Origin: Streptomyces althioticus
Lineage (GTDB): Bacteria; Actinomycetota; Actinomycetes; Streptomycetales; Streptomycetaceae
Assembly (NCBI GenBank): GCA_014649355.1
Contig: BMSW01000003.1
Location: 372,001-436,000 of the forward strand
Length of the DNA: 64,000 nt
Reading direction: 5' to 3'
Positions 31,319 through 39,504 of the stretch are shown piece by piece. Numbering within the stretch: the stretch's first letter is position 1; the number at the start of each line of letters is the position of its first letter. The translations under genes and the position numbers were made by a program. Below the pieces are notes generated by a model, which saw nothing but the letters and a program-made list of their open reading frames with translations, had not been told where the DNA came from and did not search any database.

Positions 31319-31969
31319 ATGCCCGCGGATGCCCACAGGACCAAGGCGGCGCCGGACGCCGGGCGCGCCGAGCCGGCCTCCCCGCTCACGGAGCGGCAGG
31401 AGGCGCGGCGCCGGCGCATCCTCGAGGCGTGTGCGCGGCTGGCCTCGCGGGGCGGTTTCGACGCGGTGCAGATGCGTGAGGTCGCGGAGTCCTCGCAGGT
31501 GGCGCTGGGCACGCTGTACCGGTACTTCCCGTCGAAGATCCATCTGCTGGTGGCGACGATGCAGGACCAGCTGGAGCATCTGCACGCGACGCTGCGGAAG
31601 AAGCCCCCGGCCGGCGAGACGGCGGCGGAGCGGGCCGCCGGGACGCTGATGCGGGCCTTCCGGGCGATGCAGCGCGACCCGCTGCTGGCGGACGCGATGG
31701 TGCGGGCGCTGACGTTCGCGGACCGCAGCGTGAGCGCGGAGGTGGAACAGGTCTTCCGGCGTACGACGGCGATCGTGCTGGACGCGACGGACCTGACCGA
31801 CCCGACGCCCGAGCAGCTCTCGGCCGTCCGGGTGATCGGGCACACCTGGCACTCGACGCTGATCACCTGGCTGTCGGGGCGGGCCTCCATCGAGCAGGTG
31901 GGCGTGGACATCGAGACGGTGTGCCGGCTGATCGACCTGACGGCCCCGCCGCGCTCCGGCCGGCGCTGA
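31319..31969 (+). CDS. TetR-family regulator, KstR-like
   Basis: 216 aa. The N-terminal TetR helix-turn-helix is about residues 22-70 (RRRRILEACARLASRGGFDA, then VQMREVAESSQVALGTLYRY). VQMR-VAE-VALGTLYRYFPSKIHLLV and the following AMQRDPLLADAMVRALTFAD are strongly reminiscent of mycobacterial KstR, the repressor of cholesterol-uptake and catabolism genes whose ligand is a sterol-CoA. The perfect KstR-type box upstream suggests autoregulation and control of the divergent glycosyltransferase operon. No sterol-degradation genes are adjacent, so the natural ligand may differ. Confidence 0.92.
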   Translation: MPADAHRTKAAPDAGRAEPASPLTERQEARRRRILEACARLASRGGFDAVQMREVAESSQVALGTLYRYFPSKIHLLVATMQDQLEHLHATLRKKPPAGETAAERAAGTLMRAFRAMQRDPLLADAMVRALTFADRSVSAEVEQVFRRTTAIVLDATDLTDPTPEQLSAVRVIGHTWHSTLITWLSGRASIEQVGVDIETVCRLIDLTAPPRSGRR

Positions 31970-32002
31970 CGTCGAGATCGCCGAGCTGGACACCGAGGGC
32001 TC

Positions 32003-32030
32003 GGCCCGCACCCGCCCACGGGTGCGGGCC
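32003..32030 (+). terminator. hairpin terminator after TetR gene
   Basis: Perfect 12-bp stem (32003-32014 with 32019-32030) and 4-base loop, 33 bp after the stop; it insulates the regulator from the riboswitch downstream. Confidence 0.7.
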
Positions 32031-32125
32031 GGCTCACGGGCGCCGTGACCCCCGTCACCTCACTCCTGTGTGCCTCTCCTCGCGCGCACGGCCGCCCCGG
32101 ACGCCCGTTCTAGGGGCGGGTAGAG

Positions 32126-32275
32126 TGGCCGCGTCGTATCACAGCCGTACGGGGGGAAGCCGGTGCGAATCCGGCGCTGACCCGCAACCGTGAGCCGTCC
32201 TGGGGACGGTGAGCCGGAATGCCCCGCACGGATCGTGACCGGCTCACGTGCCCGGCATCCGCCGGCGCACGGGCA
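32126..32275 (+). promoter_or_regulatory. cobalamin (adenosylcobalamin) riboswitch
   Basis: The B12-riboswitch core is plain: GGGGGGAAGCCGGTGCGAAT at 32151-32170, then CCGGCGCTGACCCGCAACCG (32171-32190) and GAGCCGGAATGCC (32211-32223). A GC-rich paired region at 32240-32275 could hide the expression platform. It precedes the intrinsic-factor-like/ECF operon by about 80 bases, so that operon should be shut off when cobalamin is plentiful. Ends are approximate. Confidence 0.95.
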
Positions 32276-32353
32276 CCGTCGAGGTATACGGAGCCGAGCC
32301 GCCGGGGTGTCCCGCGCTGCCCGGCCCTCTTCAGGGAGAGGCACCCGCCCGTC

Positions 32354-33568
32354 ATGAACGTCCGCCGCAGCGCAGCGGTGCTGGCCGCCGTCGCCGTCCT
32401 CGGCGCCGCCGCACCGGCCGCAGCCGACTCGTCCCCGTCGCCGACCCCGCAGGCACTGCCGTCCGCGCTGTACGGGGACACCGACCCGCAGTACGACGGG
32501 GTGTGGCGCCAGTCGCTCGCCCTGCTCGCCCAGCACGCCGCCGGCGCCGAGCCGCCGAAGGCCGCCGTCGGCTGGCTGACCGGCCAGCAGTGCGCCGACG
32601 GCTCCTTCGCTCCGTTCCGCGCCGACCCGTCCGCCGCGTGCGACGCGAAGACCATGGTCGACACCAACCAGACCGCCGCCGCCGTGCAGGCGCTCGCCGC
32701 GCTCGGCGGCCACGACGCCGTCACGGAGAAGGCCGTCGGCTGGCTGAAGTCCGTGCAGAACGAGGACGGCGGCTGGGGGTACACCGCGGGCGGCCCCAGC
32801 GACACCAACTCCACGTCCGTCGTCGTCGGCGCGCTCGCGGCCGTCGGCGAGAAGCCGGGCGAGGTGACGAAGGGCGGCAAGTCCCCCTACGACGCGCTGC
32901 TCGGCCTGGAGCTGCCCTGCACCGGCGAGGGCGCGGGCGCGTTCGCGTACCAGCCGGAGAAGGACGGCTCGCTGACCGCCAACACGGACGCGACGGCGGC
33001 GGGCGTGCTCGGCGCGCTCGGCAAGGGCCCGCTGGTCGAGCCCGGCAAGGGCGACGGCCCCGGCTCCTGCGTCAAGGCGACCACCCCGGAGCAGGCCGCG
33101 GCGAACGGCGCCGCCCACCTGGCCGGCGCCCTCGCCGCCAAGGGGTACCTGCTCGCCTCGACGCCCGGCGCCGAGGACCAGCCCGACTTCGGCAACACCG
33201 CCGACGCGGTGGTCGCGCTCGCCGCGCAGGGCGACACGGCGCAGGCGGAGAAGTCGTACGCCTGGCTGGAGAAGAACGCCGGCGACTGGGCCGCGCAGAG
33301 CGGGCCCGGCGCCTACGCGCAGCTGATCCTCGCCTCCCACGCGACCGGCGCGGACCCGCGCGACTTCGGCGGCACGGACCTGGTGAAGCAGCTCCAGGCC
33401 GCCGGCCCGGCCGCCCCCGGGAAGACCACGGAGGCGACGGAGAAGGCCGAGGACGAGAAGGACTCGGACTCCCCGTTCGGCGTGTGGTGGTTCGTCGGCG
33501 TCTGCCTGGTCGCGGGCATCGGCATCGGCTTCCTGATCAGCAACCGCACGAAGAGGCAGCAGCCGTGA
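32354..33568 (+). CDS. secreted, membrane-anchored alpha6/alpha6 protein, intrinsic-factor-like
   Basis: 404 aa. Signal peptide about residues 1-25 (VLAAVAVLGAAAPAAADS), then an alpha/alpha toroid with repeats of the terpene cyclase/prenyltransferase superfamily (VGWLTGQQCADGSFAPF, VGWLKSVQNEDGGWGYTAGG). A charged linker and one C-terminal transmembrane helix (about 376-397) followed by a basic tail complete it. The vertebrate B12 carriers intrinsic factor and transcobalamin use the same fold for their alpha domain. Being first in a B12-riboswitch operon with an ECF importer, it most likely captures cobalamin or a corrinoid at the cell surface. The last is inference. Confidence 0.88.
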   Translation: MNVRRSAAVLAAVAVLGAAAPAAADSSPSPTPQALPSALYGDTDPQYDGVWRQSLALLAQHAAGAEPPKAAVGWLTGQQCADGSFAPFRADPSAACDAKTMVDTNQTAAAVQALAALGGHDAVTEKAVGWLKSVQNEDGGWGYTAGGPSDTNSTSVVVGALAAVGEKPGEVTKGGKSPYDALLGLELPCTGEGAGAFAYQPEKDGSLTANTDATAAGVLGALGKGPLVEPGKGDGPGSCVKATTPEQAAANGAAHLAGALAAKGYLLASTPGAEDQPDFGNTADAVVALAAQGDTAQAEKSYAWLEKNAGDWAAQSGPGAYAQLILASHATGADPRDFGGTDLVKQLQAAGPAAPGKTTEATEKAEDEKDSDSPFGVWWFVGVCLVAGIGIGFLISNRTKRQQP

Positions 33569-34227
33569 CCCGCCGCCTCACCGTGCTGTTCCTGGCCGCG
33601 CTGCTGCCGCTGCTGGCGGGCGCCGGCCAGGCCCAGGCCGCCGGGTACCGCTACTGGTCCTTCTGGGAGCGGGACGGCTCCGCGTGGACGTACGCCACCG
33701 TGGGCCCCTCGATGTCGCGGCCCGCGGACGGCGACGTCGTGGGCTTCCGCTTCTCGGTCAGCGAGGACTCGGGCGACGCGGCCAAGCCGCGCGGCGCCGC
33801 CGGCTTCGACGCCATCTGCGCGAAGACGCCCGCCGAGGACGGCACGAAGCGGGTGGCGCTGGTGATCGACTTCGGCACGCCCGCCGACGCCCCGTCCGGG
33901 GCGCAGCCGCCGGCCGGCCGCACGGTCTGCGCGCAGGTGGCTCAGGACGCCACGACGGCGGAGGCGCTGGCCTCGGTCGCCGAGCCGCTGCGCTACGACA
34001 GCAACGCCCTGCTGTGCGCGATCGCCGGCTACCCGGCGAAGGGCTGCGGCGAGCAGGTCGCCGCGGGCGGGAAGGAGTCCGCCGCCACCGGGGCCGCCGA
34101 CACCGACGAGGAGGCCTCCGCGCAGGACGACGGCGGTTCCGGGCCGTCCGTGGGGCTGATCGCGGGCGCCGCGGTGGTGGTCGTGCTGGGCGCCGCCGCC
34201 GTCTGGCAGGTCCGTCGCCGTGCGTGA
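33565..34227 (+). CDS. SCO2322-family secreted, membrane-anchored protein
   Basis: 220 aa. Signal peptide (residues 1-26, ends GAGQAQAA), an extracellular beta-rich domain starting GYRYWSFWERDGSAWTYATV, a disordered acidic linker, and a C-terminal transmembrane helix (about 194-213) with a basic stop. I recall the family name from S. coelicolor SCO2322; the function is not established. The GTG start overlaps the preceding stop (GTGA). Its place between the intrinsic-factor-like protein and the ECF genes suggests it helps cobalamin capture or hand-over, perhaps like the beta domain of transcobalamin. Confidence 0.85.
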   Translation: MTRRLTVLFLAALLPLLAGAGQAQAAGYRYWSFWERDGSAWTYATVGPSMSRPADGDVVGFRFSVSEDSGDAAKPRGAAGFDAICAKTPAEDGTKRVALVIDFGTPADAPSGAQPPAGRTVCAQVAQDATTAEALASVAEPLRYDSNALLCAIAGYPAKGCGEQVAAGGKESAATGAADTDEEASAQDDGGSGPSVGLIAGAAVVVVLGAAAVWQVRRRA

Positions 34228-35401
34228 GGCGGACGGCTCCGGGCGTCCGGGCCTCGCCCGGCCGCGCCCGGAGCGGGGGACGCCGCCCGCCGGCGTCCCC
34301 GTGCCGCGCCCGCGCCGCGCCCTGCACCCCGGCGCGTGGTGGCTGTGGGCCCTCGCGCTGGGCACCGCGGCCACCCGCACCACCAACCCGCTGCTGCTCG
34401 CCCTGCTGATCACCGTCTCCGGGTACGTCGTGGCCGTCCGCCGCCCGCACACGCCGTGGGCCCGCTCCTACGGCGCCTTCGTGAAGCTCGCCGCCGCCGT
34501 GCTGGTGCTGCGGCTGGCCTTCGCGATCGTCCTCGGCTCGCCAATCCCCGGCACGCACACCCTGTTCACGCTGCCCGAGGTGCCGCTGCCCGGCTGGGCG
34601 CAGGGCATCCGCCTGGGCGGCCGGGTCACCGCGGAGGGCCTGACCTTCGCCCTGTACGACGCGCTGCGGCTGGCCGCGCTGCTGATCTGCGTGGGTGCCG
34701 CGAACGCCCTCGCCAGCCCGTCCCGCCTGCTGAAGTCGCTGCCCGGCGCCCTGTACGAGCTGGGGGTGGCCGTGGTGGTGGCGCTGACCTTCGCGCCGAA
34801 CCTGATCGCCGACGTACGGCGGCTGCGTGCCGCGCGCCGGCTGCGGGGCCGCCCCGACAAGGGCGTGCGTGGTCTGGTGCAGGTGGGGCTTCCGGTCCTG
34901 GAGGGCGCGCTGGAGCGCTCGGTGTCCCTGGCCGCCGCGATGGACGCGCGCGGCTACGGGCGTACGGCCGAGGTGCCGGCCGCCGTGCGGCGCACCACGG
35001 CCGCCCTCACGCTCGGCGGTCTGCTGGGCGTGTGCGCGGGCACGTACGGGCTGCTCACCGCCGCGGGCGGCAGTTACGGGCTGCCGGTGCTGCTGGCCGG
35101 TCTGGCGTCGGCGCTGGCGGGCCTGCGGCTCGGCGGGCGGCGCAGCGTGCGCACCCGCTACCGCCCGGACCCGTGGGACGCCCGCGCCTGGCTGGTCTCC
35201 GCGTCCGGCGCGGCCGTCGCCGCCCTCCTGATCCTGGCCGGCTCGCTCGACCCCGGGAGTCTCGACCCCGGCGTGGTCCCGCTGGAGCCGCCCGCCCTGC
35301 CGCTGTGGCCGGCGGCGGCCGTGCTGCTCGGTCTGCTGCCCGCCTTCGTCACCCCCGCCCCCGAGGCGGCCCGCGACCCCCGCAAGGAGCCGACGACGTG
35401 A
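34220..35401 (+). CDS. ECF transporter transmembrane (T) component
   Basis: 393-aa membrane protein of the CbiQ/EcfT family. It couples ATP hydrolysis to the substrate-binding S component. The core of five to six helices is followed by the long coupling helices bearing the two Ala-Arg-Gly-type signatures (RAARRLRGRPD and MDARGYGRTAE) that contact the ATPases. The GTG at 34220 overlaps the previous gene by 8 bp and the end overlaps the ATPase gene by 4 bp. Confidence 0.93.
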   Translation: MREADGSGRPGLARPRPERGTPPAGVPVPRPRRALHPGAWWLWALALGTAATRTTNPLLLALLITVSGYVVAVRRPHTPWARSYGAFVKLAAAVLVLRLAFAIVLGSPIPGTHTLFTLPEVPLPGWAQGIRLGGRVTAEGLTFALYDALRLAALLICVGAANALASPSRLLKSLPGALYELGVAVVVALTFAPNLIADVRRLRAARRLRGRPDKGVRGLVQVGLPVLEGALERSVSLAAAMDARGYGRTAEVPAAVRRTTAALTLGGLLGVCAGTYGLLTAAGGSYGLPVLLAGLASALAGLRLGGRRSVRTRYRPDPWDARAWLVSASGAAVAALLILAGSLDPGSLDPGVVPLEPPALPLWPAAAVLLGLLPAFVTPAPEAARDPRKEPTT

Positions 35402-37062
35402 TCCGCTTCGAGAACGTGTCGGTGACCTACGACGGCGCGGCGCGGCCCGCCGTGCGGGACGTCGACCTGGAGGTCCCCGAGGGCGAACTGGTGCTGGTGG
35501 TGGGCCCGTCCGGCGTCGGCAAGTCGACGGTGCTGGGCGCGGTCAGCGGACTGGTGCCGCACTTCACCGGCGGCACCCTGCACGGCCGGGTGACGGTCGC
35601 CGGCCGCGACACCCGCACCCACAAGCCGCGCGAACTCGCCGACGTGGTGGGCACGGTGGGCCAGGACCCGCTGTCCCACTTCGTGACGGACACCGTGGAG
35701 GACGAACTCGCCTACGGCATGGAGTCGCTGGGCCTTCCGCCGGACGTGATGCGCCGCCGCGTCGAGGAGACCCTCGACCTGCTGGGCCTGGCGGACCTGC
35801 GGGACCGGCACATCTCCACGCTGTCCGGCGGCCAGCAGCAGCGGGTGGCCATCGGCTCGGTCCTCACCCCGCACCCGAAGGTGCTGGTCCTGGACGAGCC
35901 GACGTCCGCCCTGGACCCGGCGGCCGCCGAGGAGGTCCTCGCGGTCCTGCAGCGCCTGGTGCACGACCTGGGCACCACGATCCTGATGGCCGAGCACCGC
36001 CTGGAGCGGGTGGTGCAGTACGCCGACCAGGTCGTGCTGCTGCCGGGCCCCGGCGAGCGGCCCTGGATGGGCGCCCCGGCGGAGGTCATGGCGGTGTCCC
36101 CGGTGTGCCCGCCGGTGGTCGAGCTGGGCCGCCTGGCCGGCTGGTCCCCGCTCCCCCTGTCGGTCCGCGACGCCCGACGCGGGGCGGCCCCGCTGCGGGA
36201 GCGCCTGGAGGGGAAGCAGCCCGGGCCGGACACCGGCGCCCCACGGCCGGCTGCCCCGGTCAAGCGTCTCTTCGGACGGGCGAAGAAGGAGAACACCGGC
36301 GCTCCCGAGCCGGTGGCCGAGGCGCGGGCCCTGGCGGTCCGCCGGGACCGGGTGCAGGCGCTGACCCGGGTGGACCTCACGGTGTCGCCCGGTGAGACGG
36401 TCGCGCTCATGGGCCGCAACGGCGCGGGCAAGTCGACGCTGCTCTCCGCGCTGGTCGGGCTGGTCGCCCCGTCGTCCGGGTCGGTCCGCACCGGCGGCGC
36501 GGTCCCGCACCGCACCCGCCCCCGCGACCTGGTCCGCAAGGTCGGCCTGGTCCCGCAGGAGCCCCGCGACCTGCTGTACGCGGACACGGTGGCGGCGGAG
36601 TGCGCGGCCGCCGACCGGGACGCGGAGGCGGAGCCCGGCACCTGCCGCGCGCTGCTCGCCGAGCTGCTGCCGTCGGTGGCCGACGACATGCACCCCCGTG
36701 ACCTGTCCGAGGGGCAGCGGCTCACGCTCGCCCTCGCGGTGGTGCTCACCGCGCGGCCGCCCCTGCTGCTGCTCGACGAGCCGACGCGCGGCCTGGACTA
36801 CGCGGCGAAGGCCCGGCTGACGGCGATCCTGCGCCGGCTGGCCGCCGAGGGTCACGCCATCGTCATGGCCACGCACGACGTGGAGCTGGCGGCGGAGCTG
36901 GCGCACCGGGTGGTGCTGCTCGCGGAGGGCGAGGTGATCGCGGACGGCCCGTCGGCGGAGGTGGTCGTGGCGTCCCCGGCGTTCGCCCCGCAGGTGGCGA
37001 AGATCCTGGCGCCGCAGCCCTGGCTCACGGTCGCCCAGGTGAAGGAGGCGCTGGAGCGATGA
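35398..37062 (+). CDS. ECF transporter ATPase, two nucleotide-binding domains fused (A-A')
   Basis: 554 aa with two complete ABC domains. Domain 1 has Walker A GPSGVGKST, signature LSGGQQQRVA and Walker B VLVLDEPTS. A linker of about 60 residues follows (around 255-320). Domain 2 has Walker A GRNGAGKST, an atypical signature LSEGQRLTLA and Walker B LLLLDEPTR. The fused A and A' subunits of an energy-coupling factor importer power uptake with the T and S proteins encoded on either side. The GTG start at 35398 overlaps the T-gene stop. Confidence 0.94.
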   Translation: MIRFENVSVTYDGAARPAVRDVDLEVPEGELVLVVGPSGVGKSTVLGAVSGLVPHFTGGTLHGRVTVAGRDTRTHKPRELADVVGTVGQDPLSHFVTDTVEDELAYGMESLGLPPDVMRRRVEETLDLLGLADLRDRHISTLSGGQQQRVAIGSVLTPHPKVLVLDEPTSALDPAAAEEVLAVLQRLVHDLGTTILMAEHRLERVVQYADQVVLLPGPGERPWMGAPAEVMAVSPVCPPVVELGRLAGWSPLPLSVRDARRGAAPLRERLEGKQPGPDTGAPRPAAPVKRLFGRAKKENTGAPEPVAEARALAVRRDRVQALTRVDLTVSPGETVALMGRNGAGKSTLLSALVGLVAPSSGSVRTGGAVPHRTRPRDLVRKVGLVPQEPRDLLYADTVAAECAAADRDAEAEPGTCRALLAELLPSVADDMHPRDLSEGQRLTLALAVVLTARPPLLLLDEPTRGLDYAAKARLTAILRRLAAEGHAIVMATHDVELAAELAHRVVLLAEGEVIADGPSAEVVVASPAFAPQVAKILAPQPWLTVAQVKEALER

Positions 37063-37907
37063 GCGCGCCGACGACCCCCGCGCGGCCCGTGGACCGTCAG
37101 GCCCGCGCCCTGCGGCTCGGTCCCCGCACCTGGCTGGCGCTGGCCCTGGTGAGCGCGGTGGGCGTGGCCGGCTTCGGCTGGCCCTTCCTCGCCCCGCCCG
37201 AGTCGGCCGTGAACGCGCACGAGGGAGACGCGCCGTGGCTCTTCGCGGGGCTGCTCGTGCTGCTGGTCGCCGTGGTGGCGGCCGCCCTGTCGGAGTCGAA
37301 CCTGGGCGCGAAGGCGGTGGCGATGCTCGGCGTCCTCGCGGCGGCGGGCGCGGCCCTGCGTCCCATCGGCGCGGGCACCGCCGGTCTCGAGCCCATGTTC
37401 TTCCTGATGGTGCTCAGCGGCCGGGTCCTCGGCCCGGGCTTCGGCTTCGCCCTGGGCTCGGTCACGATGTTCGCGTCCGCGCTGCTCACCGGCGGGGTGG
37501 GCCCCTGGCTGCCGTTCCAGATGCTGGCGATGGGCTGGTTCACCATGGGCGCGGGCTTCCTGCCCGGCCCGGACCGGCTGCGGGGCCGCCCGGAGGTGTG
37601 GATGCTCGCCGTCTACGGCTTCCTCGCCGCCTTCGCCTACGGCACGGTGATGAACCTGGCGGGCTGGACCTTCATGAGCTCGCTCGCCTCGAACATCGCC
37701 TTCGACGGCGACGACCCGGTGGCCGCCAACCTGGCCCGCTTCGTCGCGTACTGCCTGGCCACCTCCCTCGGCTGGGACCTGGGGCGCGCGGTGATCACGG
37801 TGGTCCTGACGCTGACCGTCGGTGCGACGGTGCTGCGCGCGCTGCGCCGCGCCACCCGCAGGGCCGCTTTCGAGGCGCCGGTCACATTCGACGACGCCCC
37901 TCGGTGA
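37059..37907 (+). CDS. ECF transporter S component, probable cobalamin/corrinoid
   Basis: 282-aa integral membrane protein with about six helices in the pattern of ECF substrate-binding (S) proteins. It includes LRPIGAGTAGLEPMFFLMVL and GWFTMGAGFLPG, which are common in S components assigned to cobalamin/cobalt or thiamine-like substrates. The B12 riboswitch upstream makes cobalamin or a corrinoid the best guess. It overlaps the ATPase gene by 4 bp (ATGA) and ends the operon. Confidence 0.9.
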   Translation: MSAPTTPARPVDRQARALRLGPRTWLALALVSAVGVAGFGWPFLAPPESAVNAHEGDAPWLFAGLLVLLVAVVAAALSESNLGAKAVAMLGVLAAAGAALRPIGAGTAGLEPMFFLMVLSGRVLGPGFGFALGSVTMFASALLTGGVGPWLPFQMLAMGWFTMGAGFLPGPDRLRGRPEVWMLAVYGFLAAFAYGTVMNLAGWTFMSSLASNIAFDGDDPVAANLARFVAYCLATSLGWDLGRAVITVVLTLTVGATVLRALRRATRRAAFEAPVTFDDAPR

Positions 37908-38215
37908 GGGTGCGTACGCGCCGGGTGCGCGAGGTGGTGAAGCACCCCACATGACCGGCGTCACATACGAAGGAGAGCCGTAGACCGGACGCGCACCCAC
38001 TTGGGAGCAACGCGCCGCAAAACGGACGTTGCGGACAGGGGGGCGTGGGCACCTCCGACCATCGGTAGTAAAAGGGACCTTTGCGGCCGATCCGGGGATT
38101 TGTTTCTGTGGAGCAGTCGCCGGGCGCCGACGAACCCCACGGGTCGCGGCGCCGACGTATGCCCCCGCCGCTCGGCGGGGCCGCGACTCCCCTGCATCCG
38201 ACCGAAAGGCCGCCT
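37908..38215 (+). promoter_or_regulatory. long leader of the transglycosylase-like gene
   Basis: 308 bp between the ECF operon and the GTG at 38216. The last half is highly structured: a 7-bp hairpin with GCTC loop at 38163-38180, and a direct repeat GCGCCGACG near 38117 and 38150. Many actinobacterial cell-wall hydrolase genes carry a c-di-AMP (ydaO) riboswitch in this place, but I could not find its core motifs. Confidence 0.35.
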
Positions 38216-38641
38216 GTGTCCGCCGTTTCCGTCCTCCGCTCCGTCGCCACCCCGAAGAAGGCCGTTGTCGGCGCCGCCCTGACGGCCGCCACGTGCGGCA
38301 CGCTGATCGCCGCCGCGCCCGCCCAGGCCGCGACCACGGCTGCCCCCACCGCCGCCTCGGCCCAGGCGACCGCGAAGAAGATGATCGGCGACTCGGCCGA
38401 GTTCCAGTGCTTCTCCAAGATCGTGTCGCACGAGAGCGGCTGGAACCCGAAGGCCACCAACGCCTCCAGCGGCGCCTACGGCCTGGTCCAGGCGCTCCCG
38501 GCCTCGAAGATGTCCTCGGCCGGCTCGGACTGGAAGACCAACCCGGAGACCCAGATCAAGTGGGGCCTGGACTACATGAAGGACCGCTACGGCAGCGCCT
38601 GCGACGCCTGGTCCTTCTGGCAGGCCAACAACTGGTACTGA
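38216..38641 (+). CDS. secreted transglycosylase SLT-like protein
   Basis: 141 aa. Signal peptide of about 36 residues (ends AAAPAQAA), then a short linker and a lysozyme-like SLT domain. The domain has KIVSHESGWNPKATNASSG (catalytic Glu in HESGW), AYGLVQALPASKM and IKWGLDYMKDRYGSACDAWS. It is a small single-domain enzyme that likely cleaves the glycan backbone of peptidoglycan during growth or spore development. The GTG start at 38216 has GAAAGG upstream. Two Cys residues could form a disulfide. Confidence 0.92.
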   Translation: MSAVSVLRSVATPKKAVVGAALTAATCGTLIAAAPAQAATTAAPTAASAQATAKKMIGDSAEFQCFSKIVSHESGWNPKATNASSGAYGLVQALPASKMSSAGSDWKTNPETQIKWGLDYMKDRYGSACDAWSFWQANNWY

Positions 38642-38664
38642 CGAGCGAGCGTCACCCTGATACC

Positions 38665-38703
38665 GAAGGCGGCGGCCCCCTGATCCCCGGGGCCGCCGCC
38701 TTC
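38665..38703. terminator. bidirectional hairpin terminator
   Basis: Perfect 15-bp stem (38665-38679 with 38689-38703) and 9-base loop between the converging transglycosylase and maleylpyruvate isomerase-type genes. Confidence 0.75.
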
Positions 38704-38710
38704 GCCTGTC

Positions 38711-39382
38711 TCAGCCCAGGACCAGCGGCAGCCGCGCGGCGAGACCGCCCAGCGCGGCGCTCTCGCCGGCCGTGGGCGTACGCCGGCCCGTGCCGACCAG
38801 CAGGGCGTCGGTGTCGGACAGGTCGGCGGGGAACGGTGCGCCCGCGATCCGCTCCAGCGCGGTCCGGGCGGCCGCGAGTGTCGGCGCCGGGGGCCTCGGG
38901 GCGGACGGCAGGTGGGCGACGAGGTCCAGGTGGTGCAGCGTCCACTCCAGGACGTACGCCGTGAGGTAGTCGCCGGCGGTGAGCACCTTGTCCTTGGTGC
39001 TCACCAGGGCGGCGGGGTCGGCCAGTCGCGCGGCCCGCCCGGCGGCGGAGCCCACGTCGTCCAGGTGGAACCTCAGCAGCGCGGGATCGCCGTACGCGGC
39101 GGCCAGCCGCGGGATCAGCGCGTCCAGCGGGTCGTCGCCGGTGGGCGGCTCCACGAGGTCCCAGTACGTGGTCGCGTCCGCCGTCGGCCCGGTGTCGGCG
39201 GGGGTGACGAGCGTGATGAGCACGTCCTGCGCGTCGATCACGAGATGGCAGACGAGATCCCGCACCAGCCAGCCCCGGCAGCCGGACGGACGGCCGAAGT
39301 CCTCGTCACCGACCTCGGCGACGGCGGCGAGCAGCGCGCTCCAGCCGCGGGAGAAGTCACCGGTCACCCTGTCGCACGCCAT
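38711..39382 (-). CDS. maleylpyruvate isomerase-type, mycothiol-dependent (DinB-like) protein
   Basis: 223-aa four-helix-bundle protein of the MDMPI N-terminal/DinB superfamily common in mycothiol-producing actinobacteria. Metal-ligand His residues are likely in RDLVCHLVIDAQDVL and in VLEWTLHHLDLVAHL. These enzymes use mycothiol in isomerase, transferase or detoxification reactions; the exact substrate is unknown. The ATG at 39382 has CGGAG 4 bases upstream, so I start there rather than further out. Confidence 0.87.
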   Translation of the reverse strand: MACDRVTGDFSRGWSALLAAVAEVGDEDFGRPSGCRGWLVRDLVCHLVIDAQDVLITLVTPADTGPTADATTYWDLVEPPTGDDPLDALIPRLAAAYGDPALLRFHLDDVGSAAGRAARLADPAALVSTKDKVLTAGDYLTAYVLEWTLHHLDLVAHLPSAPRPPAPTLAAARTALERIAGAPFPADLSDTDALLVGTGRRTPTAGESAALGGLAARLPLVLG

Positions 39383-39504
39383 GCTCCGGATCCTAGGCGT
39401 CCCAGATCTCCTCCGCCGCCCGCAGCCACGCCCTGTCATCCGTCAACGACGGTGGACGGGACCCCCCTTGAAGGGTGAACGCGGGGACCGAGTATGACGT
39501 CTTC

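Noticed and set aside
37980..38215. A c-di-AMP (ydaO) riboswitch before the transglycosylase-like gene
   Set aside because: The position is typical, but I could not find the conserved GGAGC-GGGGGA-ACC or the late CCGAACCCG-CAGCTAACCTCG-type core.
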